Shown one piece after another: positions 46,795 to 60,700 of a stretch of 64,000 bases of DNA (position 1 is its first letter; the number at the start of each line of letters is the position of its first letter). A model generated the notes under the pieces. That model saw only the letters and a list, made by a program, of their open reading frames with translations, did no database searches and had not been told where the DNA came from. The DNA is taken from the NCBI GenBank assembly GCA_023634235.1, contig JAMKCF010000015.1, positions 4,193,698-4,257,697 of the forward strand. Direction: 5' to 3'. The translations under genes were made by a program, and so were the position numbers. This DNA comes from Pisaster brevispinus (Eukaryota; Echinodermata; Asteroidea; Forcipulatida; Asteriidae).

Positions 46795-47371
46795 AATCGT
46801 CTTGGAACTATCGAAAAGTCACTGGACACGTCGAATGGCAAAGCTCGCGGTCTTCGTGAAAAGTTAGAGGATCTTGACCCTCGGGAGACATGTCACCAAG
46901 GTGTTGAACGAGTCCGTAGCCATGACGGACAGCACCGACTCACTGCGGGCTGAAACCGACCAATTAGAAGAAGAGCAGGCGACGGAGATCGTACAGAGGG
47001 ACCGTGAATCGGCTGACTTGAGAGACCGGATAGCGGAATTGCGGGCCGAGATGGAACAGCTCAGACTCGACCACTCCGCCGAAATGAGCGAGATGAATCA
47101 GCAGGCAGCGAGTTTAAACGGCACTATCGGCCGCCTGGAGGACGAGGTGGCGACCAGGGAACGCCACATCATCTGATCAGCCGACTGCACGACAAAAAGA
47201 CCAGCCAGGATTTGGAGCTCTCTGAGGTGAATGAGGCAAAGACGAAGCTTGAGGTCGAGCTTGCAAAACTCACCGGGCAGTTTCAGCACAGTCGCCTCGG
47301 TTTCATGCCAGCGTGTAGCCACTGTGATCGAAGAAAGAGTGAAAGCCAGCCCCCCCCCCTCCCGGAGATCA
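46795..47371 (+). pseudogene. coiled-coil coding fragment with two frameshifts
   Basis: After a CAG at 46794, one frame reads about 30 residues (NRLGTIEKSLDTSNGKARGL, then REKLEDL). Near 46872 the reading moves to another frame for about 95 residues rich in Glu, Arg, Leu and Gln in heptads (DRIAELRAEMEQLRLDHSAE). Near 47165 it moves again, to ISRLHDKKTSQDLELSEVNE and on. Joined by eye the three pieces form one long alpha-helical coiled coil, as in intermediate-filament or myosin-tail-like proteins, but I cannot name the parent. GC content is clearly higher than in the flanks. No convincing downstream exon was seen. It may be a decayed gene copy, an isolated exon with assembly errors, or part of a gene with unusual splicing. 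Confidence 0.5.
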
Positions 47372-50300
47372 GGTAATGTTAAATCATGAATGTATTCAAA
47401 ATGTTCCTTCACCTCCTATATCGACGGTTCAAGTTATAGAAATAAAAGCTGAATACATTGAAGGAACATTGACAAGCTTTCCACGGCGTGTTAACAAAAT
47501 ATTTTCACAATGGGATTGAGGTAGGCCCAATGTGTACTATTAAACAAGTTCAGCGTGGGAGCCATAGTCGCGGATCTATAGGCCAAAGGTCAGGGGTGGG
47601 GTGGGGGAACCATTTCTCTCGCTCCCGATCAAGTACTAAAACATATTTTCCCAAACATTTACTTTCTTAAAGTAACAAAAACCCTAAATAGATGAAAATC
47701 AAACAAGAAACAACTGGATTTTGTCGACGTACAAGTCAAGAATTGTTTTTAATAATGTGGAGACGCGTCAGGTTTATTCTTATAGATTAATCGAGTCGTA
47801 CTGTACTTTCTAAATCTTGCTTTGTAGTGGGAAGGCACGAGTGACGCAAATAAGGATGGTGGTGGTACTGCATAAGAGAGGACATAGGGTGTTCTAGATT
47901 ACTATTACTGTATTAGGTTTGGTTATTCATTTACTAATATTTGAGTACTAACAATTAACACTCATAAACACACTTCAAAATGGTTTTAGGAATGTATCTT
48001 TATCGGTAAAAGCAACCTTAATAATTTTATAAGATTAAAGCTTCTGTTATGAATGAGATAACTAACATTTTACTGAAAGTGAACAGTTTTTTTGCAAAAT
48101 GTTTGTATTTGTTTAGTTTTGTTTTATTATTTGTTATCGCTTATCTCTAATATAAGACTCAGGTAGTTGTATCATTTGATATATTTTTTTAAATATCTAA
48201 AATAACTAAAAAGCTGTATTCAATATGTATAACTATGGGTGTTGTCACATACAAATACCGAAGAGAGAATCAAAATTAACATCAAAGGGTGTTAAAATAA
48301 CACCATTGTAATTTTGGGGGCAATAAATTGTTATTCTAACACCCTAGTTGTGTACATTTTAAACACCATATGGAGTGTATTATTAAAATAACTATTGATC
48401 ATGATACTAATTCTTGATTTATTAAAAACAATTGTGTTTATTAGTCTAGTGTACCACGTGCCAGAATTGAAAACGTACAATCTGGGTTCATCATAGCCGC
48501 TAAAGCGAAATGAACCCAGGCTGGAAAACTAGGGGAAGCCATAAATACAAAGCATAAACAAATAGCCACAGTTTGTAACAATATTACACGAAATATAAAC
48601 AAACAAATTGTGGTGAATCTGTTGGAAACAAAGCAACCAATCATGGGAGGTATTTTTTGTTAAACGAAAGTTTGCAGAAGTGTTGAATTGGGTCATATTA
48701 TCTGTTAACACGATTTAATGTTTTGGTAACATTCGGTCACCCATGCCAACCAGGGTGGTTTGGTCAACAAAGGTCTATATCATGAAATCCGGAAGTGGAC
48801 TTAAGATGGGGAAAGGGAACATCACCACTGCGTTAACACTTGACCGGTGACAGTCAAGTTTGCCCTCATTATGTTTTTGTTTTTGTAATCACATAATTAT
48901 AAAAAAAAAAAAAAGTACAAGCAATCAATTATATAGTGCACACACACATAATTGTTCAAAGAGATTAGAGACAATTGATTGGAATAAAAGGTCGACACGT
49001 GTTGTGGTTTGGGTTATGGTAGAGGGACCCACATTTTGTCAGACTGCACCTTTCGGCGTCTACCGGTACACAATAATAATATAGGCCTAGTGATTTGTCC
49101 CCAACACCCGAGAGGACGTGGAGGAAAGAGGGAACGATCCTCTCTGTGGACGGACAAGCCTTCACCAATACTTCAACGTCCACACGATGACGTCTCAAAT
49201 ATAAAGGATGAGTTCCTGGAACTTTTCCGTAGAATACAGTAGCAATATACCATAATGTAACACATAGTACACTAGGATGTGTGAAGGTCACATGTCAGAA
49301 CATGGCTTATAGTGTTTGGCTAAAACAATTTAACATTTTACATACAATAATGATGACGCTATCCCTTATAATCACAATATTGTTATGATGGCTAGGTAAA
49401 AACCCAACATATATACGCACAGGGGGCTCAACATTATCCCTCCGTGGTGACAAATTTCACCAGCATGGCAAGAGCCATGTTCCCAACAAATTAGAGAGAA
49501 TTTACAGAGAGAAATTGTATGTGCTTTCTCCCTGCTGAATCAAACGGAAAATAGAAAGCTTCAAAGGTCGCTGACTGCTTTTAAAATATAATAAATATGC
49601 AAATAAGCAAGTTAATGCATCCGGCCAAAGAAACCTTGGTATCAACAGGTTCGGTCCCCAGCCTGCTTTCAGTGAAAACGCAACCCGAGTGGGTCCAAAA
49701 TAATACTGCAATCTGGAAGAAGATATCTTAGACAATGATTTACAATGATTTACACCTTTAACCCATATGCATCGCTTGTTAGAATCTTACCAATGACAAA
49801 CTTTGTTCAAAGTAACAATACGAGATGAATAAACACCCCCAGACATAATGGAACACTCTGCATGAATATACCACTCCCCCAGACAAAGCAAGTTTGATTT
49901 ATAATATTATAGAAAGTGACACACAATGTGCAAGGGTTAAATAACTTCCATAAACCTAAACACACGGCTAAAAAATCATGCTCCATTAACGAAACGTGTG
50001 TGGATTTTTTTTATTTATTATTTTTTTTTTTACTTTACAACAGCACACAGTACTGTGGAGGTAACAAACATAGTTTTCATTCTCGATCTCAGACTGCTAA
50101 GTGCTTTAATTTCGCAATATTGTCATCATCATCATCGAGGTAATCCAGGATTGAACAGGCACGCACAAACGCACACAATCACATGTCTCTGTTGACGATT
50201 GAGCAACCATGACCTTACACATTAGCCTACAAATACACGAAAAAAAGTAATGATTTTTATGATCATGTCAAAAATGTTTTAAACACACATTCTCGATTAT

Positions 50301-51737
50301 GCATCTGTACAATGGAGATCTTTTGCCCCTGTACTTTGCACTTTCCCGTAGACTTTTTACACAAGTTTCTTTGTTGAGCAACCCAGTCTTTAGAATTCCC
50401 CTCTGGAAACCTTTTATTCTCCAGTTACTGTCTTGTCCTACGCCCTTCTTGTCACACAAAGTACCCCCATTTCCAGTATCAAAAGGACTTTAGCAAGAAA
50501 ATGGTCCCTGAAAAAAGGAGAAAACTGGCATTCACTGTCACATTTTTGTTGCTAGAATTACCAACAAGGAGATGTTTTCCCATTACCATACAGAGTGAAT
50601 GGCAGAAAACCGATACAAAAATGCCACTCTCAGTTTTCTGTATGGTAGCCCTTAAGGGACATCGAGCTTTTATACTTAAGTAAATATTTTCGTAAAATGT
50701 TATTCACAAAACGCAAAAGAGGAAGGTTCGTAGCTGGCAGACACAAACTCCAAGTTGTTATAACATGCACATAACAAAGTTGCATCAGGCTGCAAAACAC
50801 TGAGGGCCCACGTATCCCTACAACGAAATTGTAAAAAAAATATGAAAAAACTCGTAACTATCTTTACAGAATTAGTCCGGTCATCGATCACCTTTGAAAA
50901 GAGTCTGGCGGACATGGCCACTCGAAAACTTTGCTACGTGACTGCAGAAAAGATTTTACCATTACGCCGTTGTAATAAACCGGTCTCGCTTTGGTAACTA
51001 ATAGCATTTGTATAATGAGATTGCTCATCCGTCAAGTTTCAAACACATTTGGGAGACCGAGGTCAAATGAAAGGTCTAAATAAAGTGTGTGATAACTTGT
51101 TGGAGTCACCGATTTTAAGAAGGCCGTATACTAGTGTTGTAATCTGTAAATCTACAAATTATAGTATGCACTTATTTTGGATGATCGGAAATGTTGGAAA
51201 GTCATGTGTCGGATTCCTAAGGTTGTCTTTGTCGCGTTCATAACATTTTGTGTGGAAAGATAAGGTGAAATATTGATAGTCATGATGTTCAGCGATCCAG
51301 TCCAACGGGCAAACGTTAAATAAATTGGACTTGTTGTTTTGTCACCTGACTGAATTTGTTCACGATGTGAAACGTTCGCAGGTTTTTGTTTCGTTCGATT
51401 CAGAGAATACACTTTTGCTTCACCCGTGAATTTGGTTAATCGTCGCGGAACCGTGAACTAAAAATTGGGTTCTTACATGAAGCGACAAAAACGTGACCTT
51501 GGCACTGCGATATATTTACCCCAATGCGGTTTGAACTCGTACCGGTACGTGATGTAGGCCTACTGCACGGGATAAGTTTAAACGCAGAAAGCAGCAATCC
51601 GTGCACAAACATAAAATAAGTTGTTGACTGAGAGAACGTGGCAAGTAAGTTGACGTGCCAATGCCGGAAATTCCAGATGCTGCTGCGTTTCTCTACTAAC
51701 ATAACCAGGACATTTATATAGAAAACTATTTGAGAGA
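47372..51737. other. intergenic, no gene recognised
   Basis: AT-rich sequence with an AACACC-rich stretch at about 48236-48375. The open frame at 49009-49242 ends in a plausible-looking peptide (DVSNIKDEFLELFRRIQ) but has no recognised domain and no paired exon. Confidence 0.4.
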
Positions 51738-54700
51738 ATGAACAGAATGAAAGATGAGGAGACCATCGAGTTGTTGGAGAGGAACCACGGGATCAATGAG
51801 AACAGTATTTCGACAGAGGAGGAGTACACCGAGCGCACCGTGCCCGCCCAGTCTGTACCGTCTCCCGACGCGGAGATCTACCTCAGGGAGACGGGCGTAC
51901 GCGGTGAGGAGGCACGCTACGACGCAGTTACCAGCATTGCTAAGACGGGCAACGGGTTGAAGCTTCAAGAAGTATTGACGGAATGGAACGAACTTGGCTG
52001 GTTACGAGATTGGCGAAATGAAGAGGACGTGACCCTTTATGCTGACGCCATCACGGATGGATATATCGGTAAGCTATGTACCCAAATTAAACTCTTCATG
52101 CATCCGCGTTTAATTATTTGTAAGTAAGCAAATAATTGACAATGTTTTACGTGACCACTTGTTGACAACTAATCTTTGCAAACACCACAAAGTTTGCATT
52201 AATAATAACGTGAAACAGTCTTCACCATAGATTTATTTGAAACATGTCAGATAGGCGGGTACATTTTGGTTTGCAGGCGGCTGCCTTGCATTTTGGCTTG
52301 ATTATAATCATTGGTCTTCCCAAATGAGAGCACTTAAAAAAAGAAGAACAAGACAAAAGGAAGTAGGTATTTAGCAGAGCCATGAAATTGGGCACAAGTT
52401 TGAGGTTTAATTTAAATCAATGATATGTGGGTTTGAGTCCTGGTTCTGAGACCTGTCACTATAGTGTCCATGGGCAAGCCACTAAACTGTATCGTGGCGC
52501 TAATGGGTATAGTACCTGCGAGGGTAGAGATTGTTGATGTGAGTGATTAGTAACCAGTGTGCACATTGACTGCTGAACATTATTATTGTGTAGACTGAGG
52601 TGTTTTTCCCCAGCCGACGTGCATTTCAAAATGTACCAAATCAATGTTGCCTACTTGTAAACAATGTTTAACTGTAAAAACAAATCACAACATCTTAAAA
52701 CCGGAACAAACAAACAAGGACCACGATAAGATTGTTTTGTTTGTGTTTTATTTGTTTTTCTTTCGAGTTTTTAGATTTTACCAGTTTTGCGCTCCTTTTC
52801 CCCCCATATTTTCGACAGATTTACCACTTGCGCTCGATCCCACGTTATTTTGTGCACTGTCATTAAAACAAAAAAGAACCCTGAATTGGTTTATGTTTGA
52901 TGGGGAAAAAAAATCCCCCCCCCCAAAAAAAAATACGTGTTGACTATCGTTGTGGCCGTCGGTGTGGATCGCGTTCAAGACTGTTCCCCACACAGTCCCA
53001 AAAGGTTAATTTATGGTTCAGTTAAGTTCTGGAATGTTTCACGACAAAGTGTACTGCGTAATCCATTGCCTGTTTGTCTACAACAAAAAACGGTCAGGGA
53101 AATTATGCCTATTGCGTAAAATATGGAACGCCATACAGATTTTACTTCAAAAATCATTCCCGGTATAGTTTATCCCAGTGTGTACGTGTTCACATCGATA
53201 ACAGTAAACTCTACGGGTCAGAATTGACCCAAATTCCAGGTGTGACCCATTTTCAGGCTGACCTAGAAACTGGTTAAAAGAATAGTAATGATTTTTAATT
53301 AGGATTCCGCGTAAATTTGACCCATTTCAGCGGCAGTTTTGACCCTGGTTCCGGGTCAAATGGATCCAGAAATGGGTCAAACCCCACGGACCCGAAGTCA
53401 GGTTCAATTCTGACCGGGGTGTTAGAGTGTAAAGCCTACCGTGTTTTAATTATTTAGCGCTGTAAAATAAAAGTATTCACGTCGACGAGTTGTGATAATA
53501 ACATTATTGGACTTGCATCATGTGCAGCAGCGACAAATGTTTCATTGCACTCAGATACAAAATCGTAAATCAGTGAAAATAAATGAAGATTACATAAAAA
53601 GCTCATTGATTACAACAGTCCTACAGGCACAAATCCTCCAGTAAAAAAAAACAATTTCGTGTAAACTTCCAAAGCTGAAAGGAATTATATGGGGTTTTTT
53701 TTTACTGAAAAAATAGGTGTTTGATGTCTGGGAGAAGAGTGCAGAGCCTTACGCCCTTCTTCCAAGCACACGACGCCTTGCCCTCCCCCGGCGCCCCCCA
53801 TAAATCTGGACGTTTGAGATTGAAAATTACCTTAATAAAATGCTGCTTTTTATGCGCTTTTAAAAATTATATGTCTATTTACACGCAGACAAAGAATTTG
53901 TTTTTACACCCACGTCAGATTATCTTAAAAAGTAAATGGCCTATAAGAAGTGCGCTGAAAGGAGACTTTAGAAAAATGCAAACGGAAACTACAGTTTTCA
54001 TTGGTCAGAAGTTCCCCCTGATAAAAAGGTGCACCCCCTTGTGAAATTTGTTTTTCAGATGTGTCGAAGGGTTTATTTCGCACAGTACAGAAAACTGTCC
54101 TAGTTTTAAACGAGAGGGTCACGAGAAAACAGGCTCGGCTCAAAACAGGCAGCTGAAACGGCATGGTATTTCTTTGCATGATCGGTCATGTGTTTCGTTT
54201 AATTAAAGGTATTACACAGGATTGGAAGAAAAAACCGGCATTGCTTAATTTTAAATAATCTTGGTTCGAACATAGAAAACATGACTGGAGCAGGACTTGA
54301 ACCAACGACCTCCGGATTAACGTACCGGCGCTTTACCAACTGAGATATCCCTGCAGTCTTATGTTGGCGGTCTCTCTATATTGATATCCAGCTTGGGTGT
54401 GATCCCTGGCTACACGGCAGCTAACAATTATATGGCGTCTGACTGGCACCCCCGAACAAAGATATTGACTAATTAGGGAGACCGCCAACATAGGGCTCAG
54501 TTGTAGAGCGCCGGTACATTAATCCGGAGGTCATTGGTTCAAATCCTACTCCAGTCAATTTTTCTTTCGTCAAACCCAAATTATTTAAAATCTACTCAGT
54601 CAGTTTTCTTGTGGTTTATTGCTTGTTGTTTATTTTAATATCAAGTTCAGACTGGAGCCATTTTTTGTGAAATATTTTCTCTGAAATAAAGTCATACTCG

Positions 54701-57700
54701 AGAAAGCTGTATCTGAAAACCCATACAAAAAAACCCTCAAACAAACACATTGCAACAGCTTATTTTGGTTGGTTAGAACCACAATTAAGGACAATGTGTT
54801 TAAATGCTAATGTTGCGCATGATTTTCCCACCGTTTCTCTCTCCTAACTCACACAATGGATTAAGCCAAACAAACTTTACACAGGTTTGTTATTTCATGA
54901 TGGTTGATCAAACAAAACACGAACACCGTCTGCGACTATTTTGTCAGCTCTACCAGTTCTGTATAATAAATTCAATGTGCCGTGGCAATGTTGACGAGAT
55001 GAGTTGGGGGAGGGGGCAGTGGGCAGACAGCTCTTACCCATTTTAAAGAGAGTCAAGCATACTCTTATTTAAAGCCAAATACCGTCATGGTCTAATTTTT
55101 GTTGTTGCAGATATAGTAAATGTGCTTCTCACGTTTCACATGCCCCTCGGTGACGCCCTAATACGTGCAATAGACGTGGAGTTTGACGAAGCAGTCAAGG
55201 CGATATGTCATTATCTCCAGGAACCAGACCAAGAGGTTCGGTTGAATTAACCATTTGTTTTTCATTAACTTAATTGATTAAAGAAGTTATAGGCCTAAGT
55301 TCCAAACAGGTGATTAAAAGAAGAAAAAAAAGTTAAAATGACAAAAAACATTCTAGACATGATTATGCTTTATTCAACCAAACCTATAGAAAAAGAAAAA
55401 AAAGGCCATCTGAGTAAAGAAGATATCCCTTTCTATAGTTGGTAAGGCATCCGCTCTAGAATGGCTGAGATCGTGGGTTCGATGCCCACCCGAGTAAAAT
55501 GTCTGAGAGTGTGTTTTTTCCCACAGGACTCAGAAACATACTGAGTATATCTACTACTGAGTGCATGAGTATCTATAGCCAACCCTCTGCTGATAAAGTT
55601 GGGCAATCTTTTATTCGTAGCCGGGTTCCAGAAGTCTTTCTGACAGCCTGAGCTATAGGTTTATAAGGTGTCCGACACCTCATCCCCTGACAAACTTTTT
55701 GGCTGTCTGTGGACGGCAACTATAAGTGAAACCTTCCCACATTCTTGCGTAACTCCTTGGGTTACTCTCTCATTTCAAGGTTTTAAGACGACTTAAACAT
55801 GAATAAAGATAGGTTATGCCTCTTTGTGTTTCATTCAGAAATTGAGACAAATTTGTATACATCATAATAAAAAGATCGATCATGACTTATGATTTACTTT
55901 TGCTTGATTTTGAAGGATATACTAGAGTCTATCCTGGCTGGAACTTGTAATAACGACGATTTCCATCCAGCCATTACACCTTTGATCTTGGCAGCTCAAC
56001 GTAATAACTTCGAAGCTGTTAAAGTAAGACAAAATTAAACTCCATTTTTTTCTCACATTTTAAAAGGCAAACATATTGATTGTTCTTGGCCCTAGCTCTC
56101 ACATCTAAATCTTGAACTTCCTTCCTTGTCTTAGTCTCATTTGGGTTACTGGCTGTTATATAGTTTTTAACTTCGCTTTTCTGAGAGTCCGTGGCTTCAC
56201 AATCAGAATTAATAAATGAAAATGAAATCAAACATGAGTTCAATATCCAGACTGTACTGATTTGAAGAAAAAAACACACCATACGTCCCTTTTTTCCTTT
56301 TAAAAAACAACAACATTGGATTGACTTTAACAGTTACTGGTTGGACTCGGTGCGAAGCTTGACGAGCCGAACATATCACCAGGCGGCGATGTGACCTTGA
56401 CCCAAGCCATCTCAACCCTCCACATCTACCGCGCCCTCTCCCAGCCCGCCTACGTCTTGGCCACCCAGGTGGACGTCTTCGGCCACGCCTTCGAGATGAG
56501 CAAGAAACTCCGGACTCTGAGTAAGATGTGGGAGGACTTCGGGGCCGAGTATGAAGAGATGGCAAGAGGCATAGAAGTGTTTGCCGGTGAGATGCTTGGA
56601 CAGTCCAATTCGACCGAAGAGGTATGGAACAGGATCACTGCAATTTTTAAAATCACTTCACTTCTCGGTCTATACTTCATCCCGTGGTATCTTTTCGAAA
56701 AAGTTGTTCTCACAACTGAAAACATGCTCTTTGATGCCTTCGTTCTCATCACAAAATGTGTAATTCTCGCTATGGCTTGTGCGACGTGGTACACGCAATT
56801 CTTCGACTCTTGGGTTTTAATGTAGGTCACCTGTAAATATCTGCACAACCGGTTCTACGCTAGTTTGATGAAAAGTTTTAGAAACATAATAGGCCTGCAA
56901 TACTTAAAAGTGAAAGACATAAAAAAGTTTTCTGGAATGTCATTGTTTTATTTTAACCTTTTCCACAGATTCTAGCGCTGTTTCGTTACCACAACACGGA
57001 TAAGTACCGGAATGTTGAAGGCAAACAACATCCACTGGCTAAGCTGTTCGAGGCAATTAATTTCAAACAAAAAGAGGTAGGGTATTAATCATTGCACCTG
57101 TTTTTTTTTTACCATTGACAATAGACCTTATGCGCATGACGTCATTTGGGTAGGGCGCCCTCGCCTATAGAGGTCAAAAGAAGGTAGCTCATTGGCTAAT
57201 CCTGTGCGCAGCGCGTAAAATTCTGAGCGTTTGCTATTGTTTCATCATCGGTGTACCTCTAAGATGGCAGCTTGATGACGTAATTGCATAAGGTCTATTA
57301 AATGCTTGACCAATGATTGAAATGTGTCTTCTTCTTTTCTCGTCTCTACTTCATTTTAAACCCGGAAGTGAGTCCTAAAATGTATTTCCTTTTAGAACGG
57401 GACAAGTGCCTCGGAGTGCTTGCTGCATACTTTTGTGAACACAGGTCTAAACTGGGCTCAATTCCACAGAGCCACGTAAGCACGAAAAGTAGCTAAGCAC
57501 AACAATATTAATATGCTTACGATGAATAAGGCTATCAGCAAAAGTACCATGTCACATGTACTACTCGTTACTGGTATTCGGCTATTTTTTGCTCCGTAGA
57601 AAGTTTTTAAGCAATATTTTCTGCTTGAGCAGCTCTATGAAATTGGGACTTGGTCCTTTTCACTCAAAGTGATTCGGAACATGTATTCATAATGTGAATT

Positions 57701-60700
57701 GTATCGTTTGAATATAGTTTACATTTTGACAATTTCTGGATTTTGTTGAACTGATTATTATTTTTACAACCACAGGCCTAGTGGACACACATGCGATAGG
57801 GTCTAATCATTTTTGCAAATTAATTTTGTACAGCAACCTCACTATTATCAAGAAGTTTCCAGTTTATTTACAATTGAAGCCAACTGGCATGCATTTATAA
57901 TATGCCACAAATACAAAAAGAGCTTTCAAAAAGTGGATAACAAGCTTCAAAAACATAACTAAGTTGTCCACAGGCACCAAAGAGATGCTCATAATCTAAT
58001 AATGACATTCAGACATTTGTTTTCTTATACCTTTTCCACCTGCATTTTTTGTTTATTAACACGACGGCTCTATTCTGGCTTGTCTTTTCTCTGTGTATCC
58101 CGCCAACTTCCCGAACAGTTCATAGCCCATCCTCATTCCCAGAAGGCGATCATCGCGCAGTTCTACCAGAATCTTCTGAGCTGGAACGAGAAGGGCGTAC
58201 TCCACCAAATCCTGCTCACACTTTTGGTCATCCTGGGATACCCAATCATCTGCCTGCTCTACATACTCTTCCCGTTCCCCAAGGTGGTGAAGTTCACCAG
58301 ACTACCGTGAGTATAGTGTGACACGTTTAGCCACACTTTCTCACAATGGTAGATGTTTGGCCTATTCAAAAACGGTTTGATAAAATTATGAGGCCCTCGG
58401 GCAACGCATACAAAGAAGTAAAACATCAAACTTTAGTTTGATCTTTTTCCACAGGTCACACATGAATGTATTTTGTATCCCTTGTTAAATTAGAAATTCA
58501 CTTGTAATTCACTATGTAAACCTAGGTTTATATATTACATTGATAGGCCAACCACAGCTCAATTATGTATCATTAAATTCAATAAGTTATTTTGAGGTAT
58601 GGCAGACACATTTACCGGGCACTATTTGGTGTGGGTAAATGTGTCTGTTTACACCCAAACCAAACAGTGCACGCAAAGGGCTTTATCAATTCAACTTGGT
58701 TTATTATACATAAAGAACAACAAATTTATTGCAAGATTGCAGTAAAAATTACATCTTAAGGAAGCGTTGAATAATAAAGAAGGTAAATACAGAAATGATT
58801 TTAAAGTGTTATAGGTAAAAATGCATCAAGGTGCTTTCAGCTCACACAGTGAAACGTTGCTCAGATTGTCAGTCCGAATGAAAATAAAATTCACGTGGTT
58901 ACTTTTCTGCAAAGATCTTTGAATTGGCAAGAGATCTTACTAAGTAATAGTTTTCTGCTAAACAGTACTGACATCTTCCTCACTGACAGGTACGTTATGA
59001 TGTTGATGAAGGCCGGGTCTGGTTTCACTTTTTTGGTTTTTGTCATCGCAGCTAGCGTCATAGACAACCCTACATTAATAGACGCCCTCCATTGGCTCAT
59101 ACTTATTTGGATTTTAGGTAGGTGATACGTCAACCTCATTGGGGACTTTTTATTTAGGTAGTTGACTGACCTATAGCTATTTAGATTTTAGAAATAATAT
59201 TTGGTCAAACTCTTTTTTCTCCAAGTTGTGTTTATTAGTAGTCTGCACTAGGCCCTACTAGATTGTAATAATAATAGGCCCTACTTTTCAACTGTTTTTA
59301 CGTGCACGTTATCCATGGAATGAGGTACATGCTGGTCTAGTTAGTGGCAAATTTGGGGATTATGTTTACTTGGGCCCAATTTCATAAAGCTGTTTAGCAG
59401 AAGTGAGCGTGGTACCAGTGGCAACAATGTAAACTTTATGGAATATTGGCTGATAGCCTGTTTGAGCTAACAAAATTTTTCTGTGCTTAGAGAGTTTTTT
59501 TGCTTACAGGCTTTATGAAATTGGGCCCAGTAAGCACCTCAGTTCCACGGTTAACCAGCATGTACCTCATTTGACTCGCCAACGCGCGCGTAAAAAGTAT
59601 TTTTGGAATTAGTCCACGTGGTGGGGAAACAGTATAGTGCGCCCTCCAGTGTTGCTATAACTTCATAATATTTACCTGTCATCAAGTTGAGTCGAGAGTG
59701 AGTTACGTTGGAGCTGCGCTGCGGTGCAGCTAGCTAAGAGCTCTGGCTCTCTGAACTTTTTCTAAATTCGTTCATGTTTATCAACTGGGAGGGTTTTCCG
59801 AGTTATCTTCCAGGTATTATACCCAGTAAGTATTGTTTGGAATTCATTAGTCATTAGTCATAGTTCCAGAGACTTAATTGTTTCATTAGATGAGCTGTGT
59901 TACTGACCTGTTTATCATCTGTAGTGTAGTGTTACTTCCACCATCCATAAATAATGGCCATCCATGTGTTGGCTGATTGTGTTAACCTTCACGTTGATTG
60001 CATTTATCGGTGCCATATTGTCTGCTAGTTGACTGCATTGCAGGTAATTAAAACTACATTACTACTGCTGATTTCATATTCACCACCTTATGGAGACCGA
60101 GAACAAAACGGAAAAGGGAACAACCCCAAAGGGTCTCCATAGGGGAATGCTAAAGAGTGGGGTGTTCCACAAGAAATTTTGTGTAAAGGAAAAGAAATAA
60201 AGGAAAGAACAAAAGATGTCTCCACGACCACAGGGATGCAAAAAAATAGAACGCGTGTGCCCTTGAGATTTAGGGAAGGTATAGTACGTTTGGTTTTTTG
60301 GTTAGCCCACCTTGTTGGGCTGTTATGGCTCTCTTTTAACATCGGTCTTATTATAGTCGCCAAGACCGATGTTAAAAGGGAGCCATAACAGCCCAACAAG
60401 GTGGGCTAACGTTTGGTAATCACTCTTAAAATTAATGGCAACGAAAACTTACTTGGTTAGAGAATTACAACAGCTTTCGATAGTTACAAAGCATTTTGAG
60501 AATCATTTCACTTCGAAGTAATGTGGTTATGGAAAAGACATGAATTTGTATCCCCCTCAAACTTGAATCTGAGAAAGGTTCTTGTCAGATACGTTTGTTT
60601 TCCAATTATGGGTTATTCTTCCTGCGTGGACAAAACCGTTTCGGATTTCCGGCAAAATCTCAAAAACGCTACCACCTTTTGAAATGAAATGTTCACAGGC

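Noticed and set aside
49009..49242. Terminal coding exon (..NIKDEFLELFRRIQ)
   Set aside because: The peptide looks plausible but no domain, partner exon or clear acceptor supports it.
56209..56565. 118-residue minus-strand open frame
   Set aside because: A shadow of channel exon 4 on the opposite strand.
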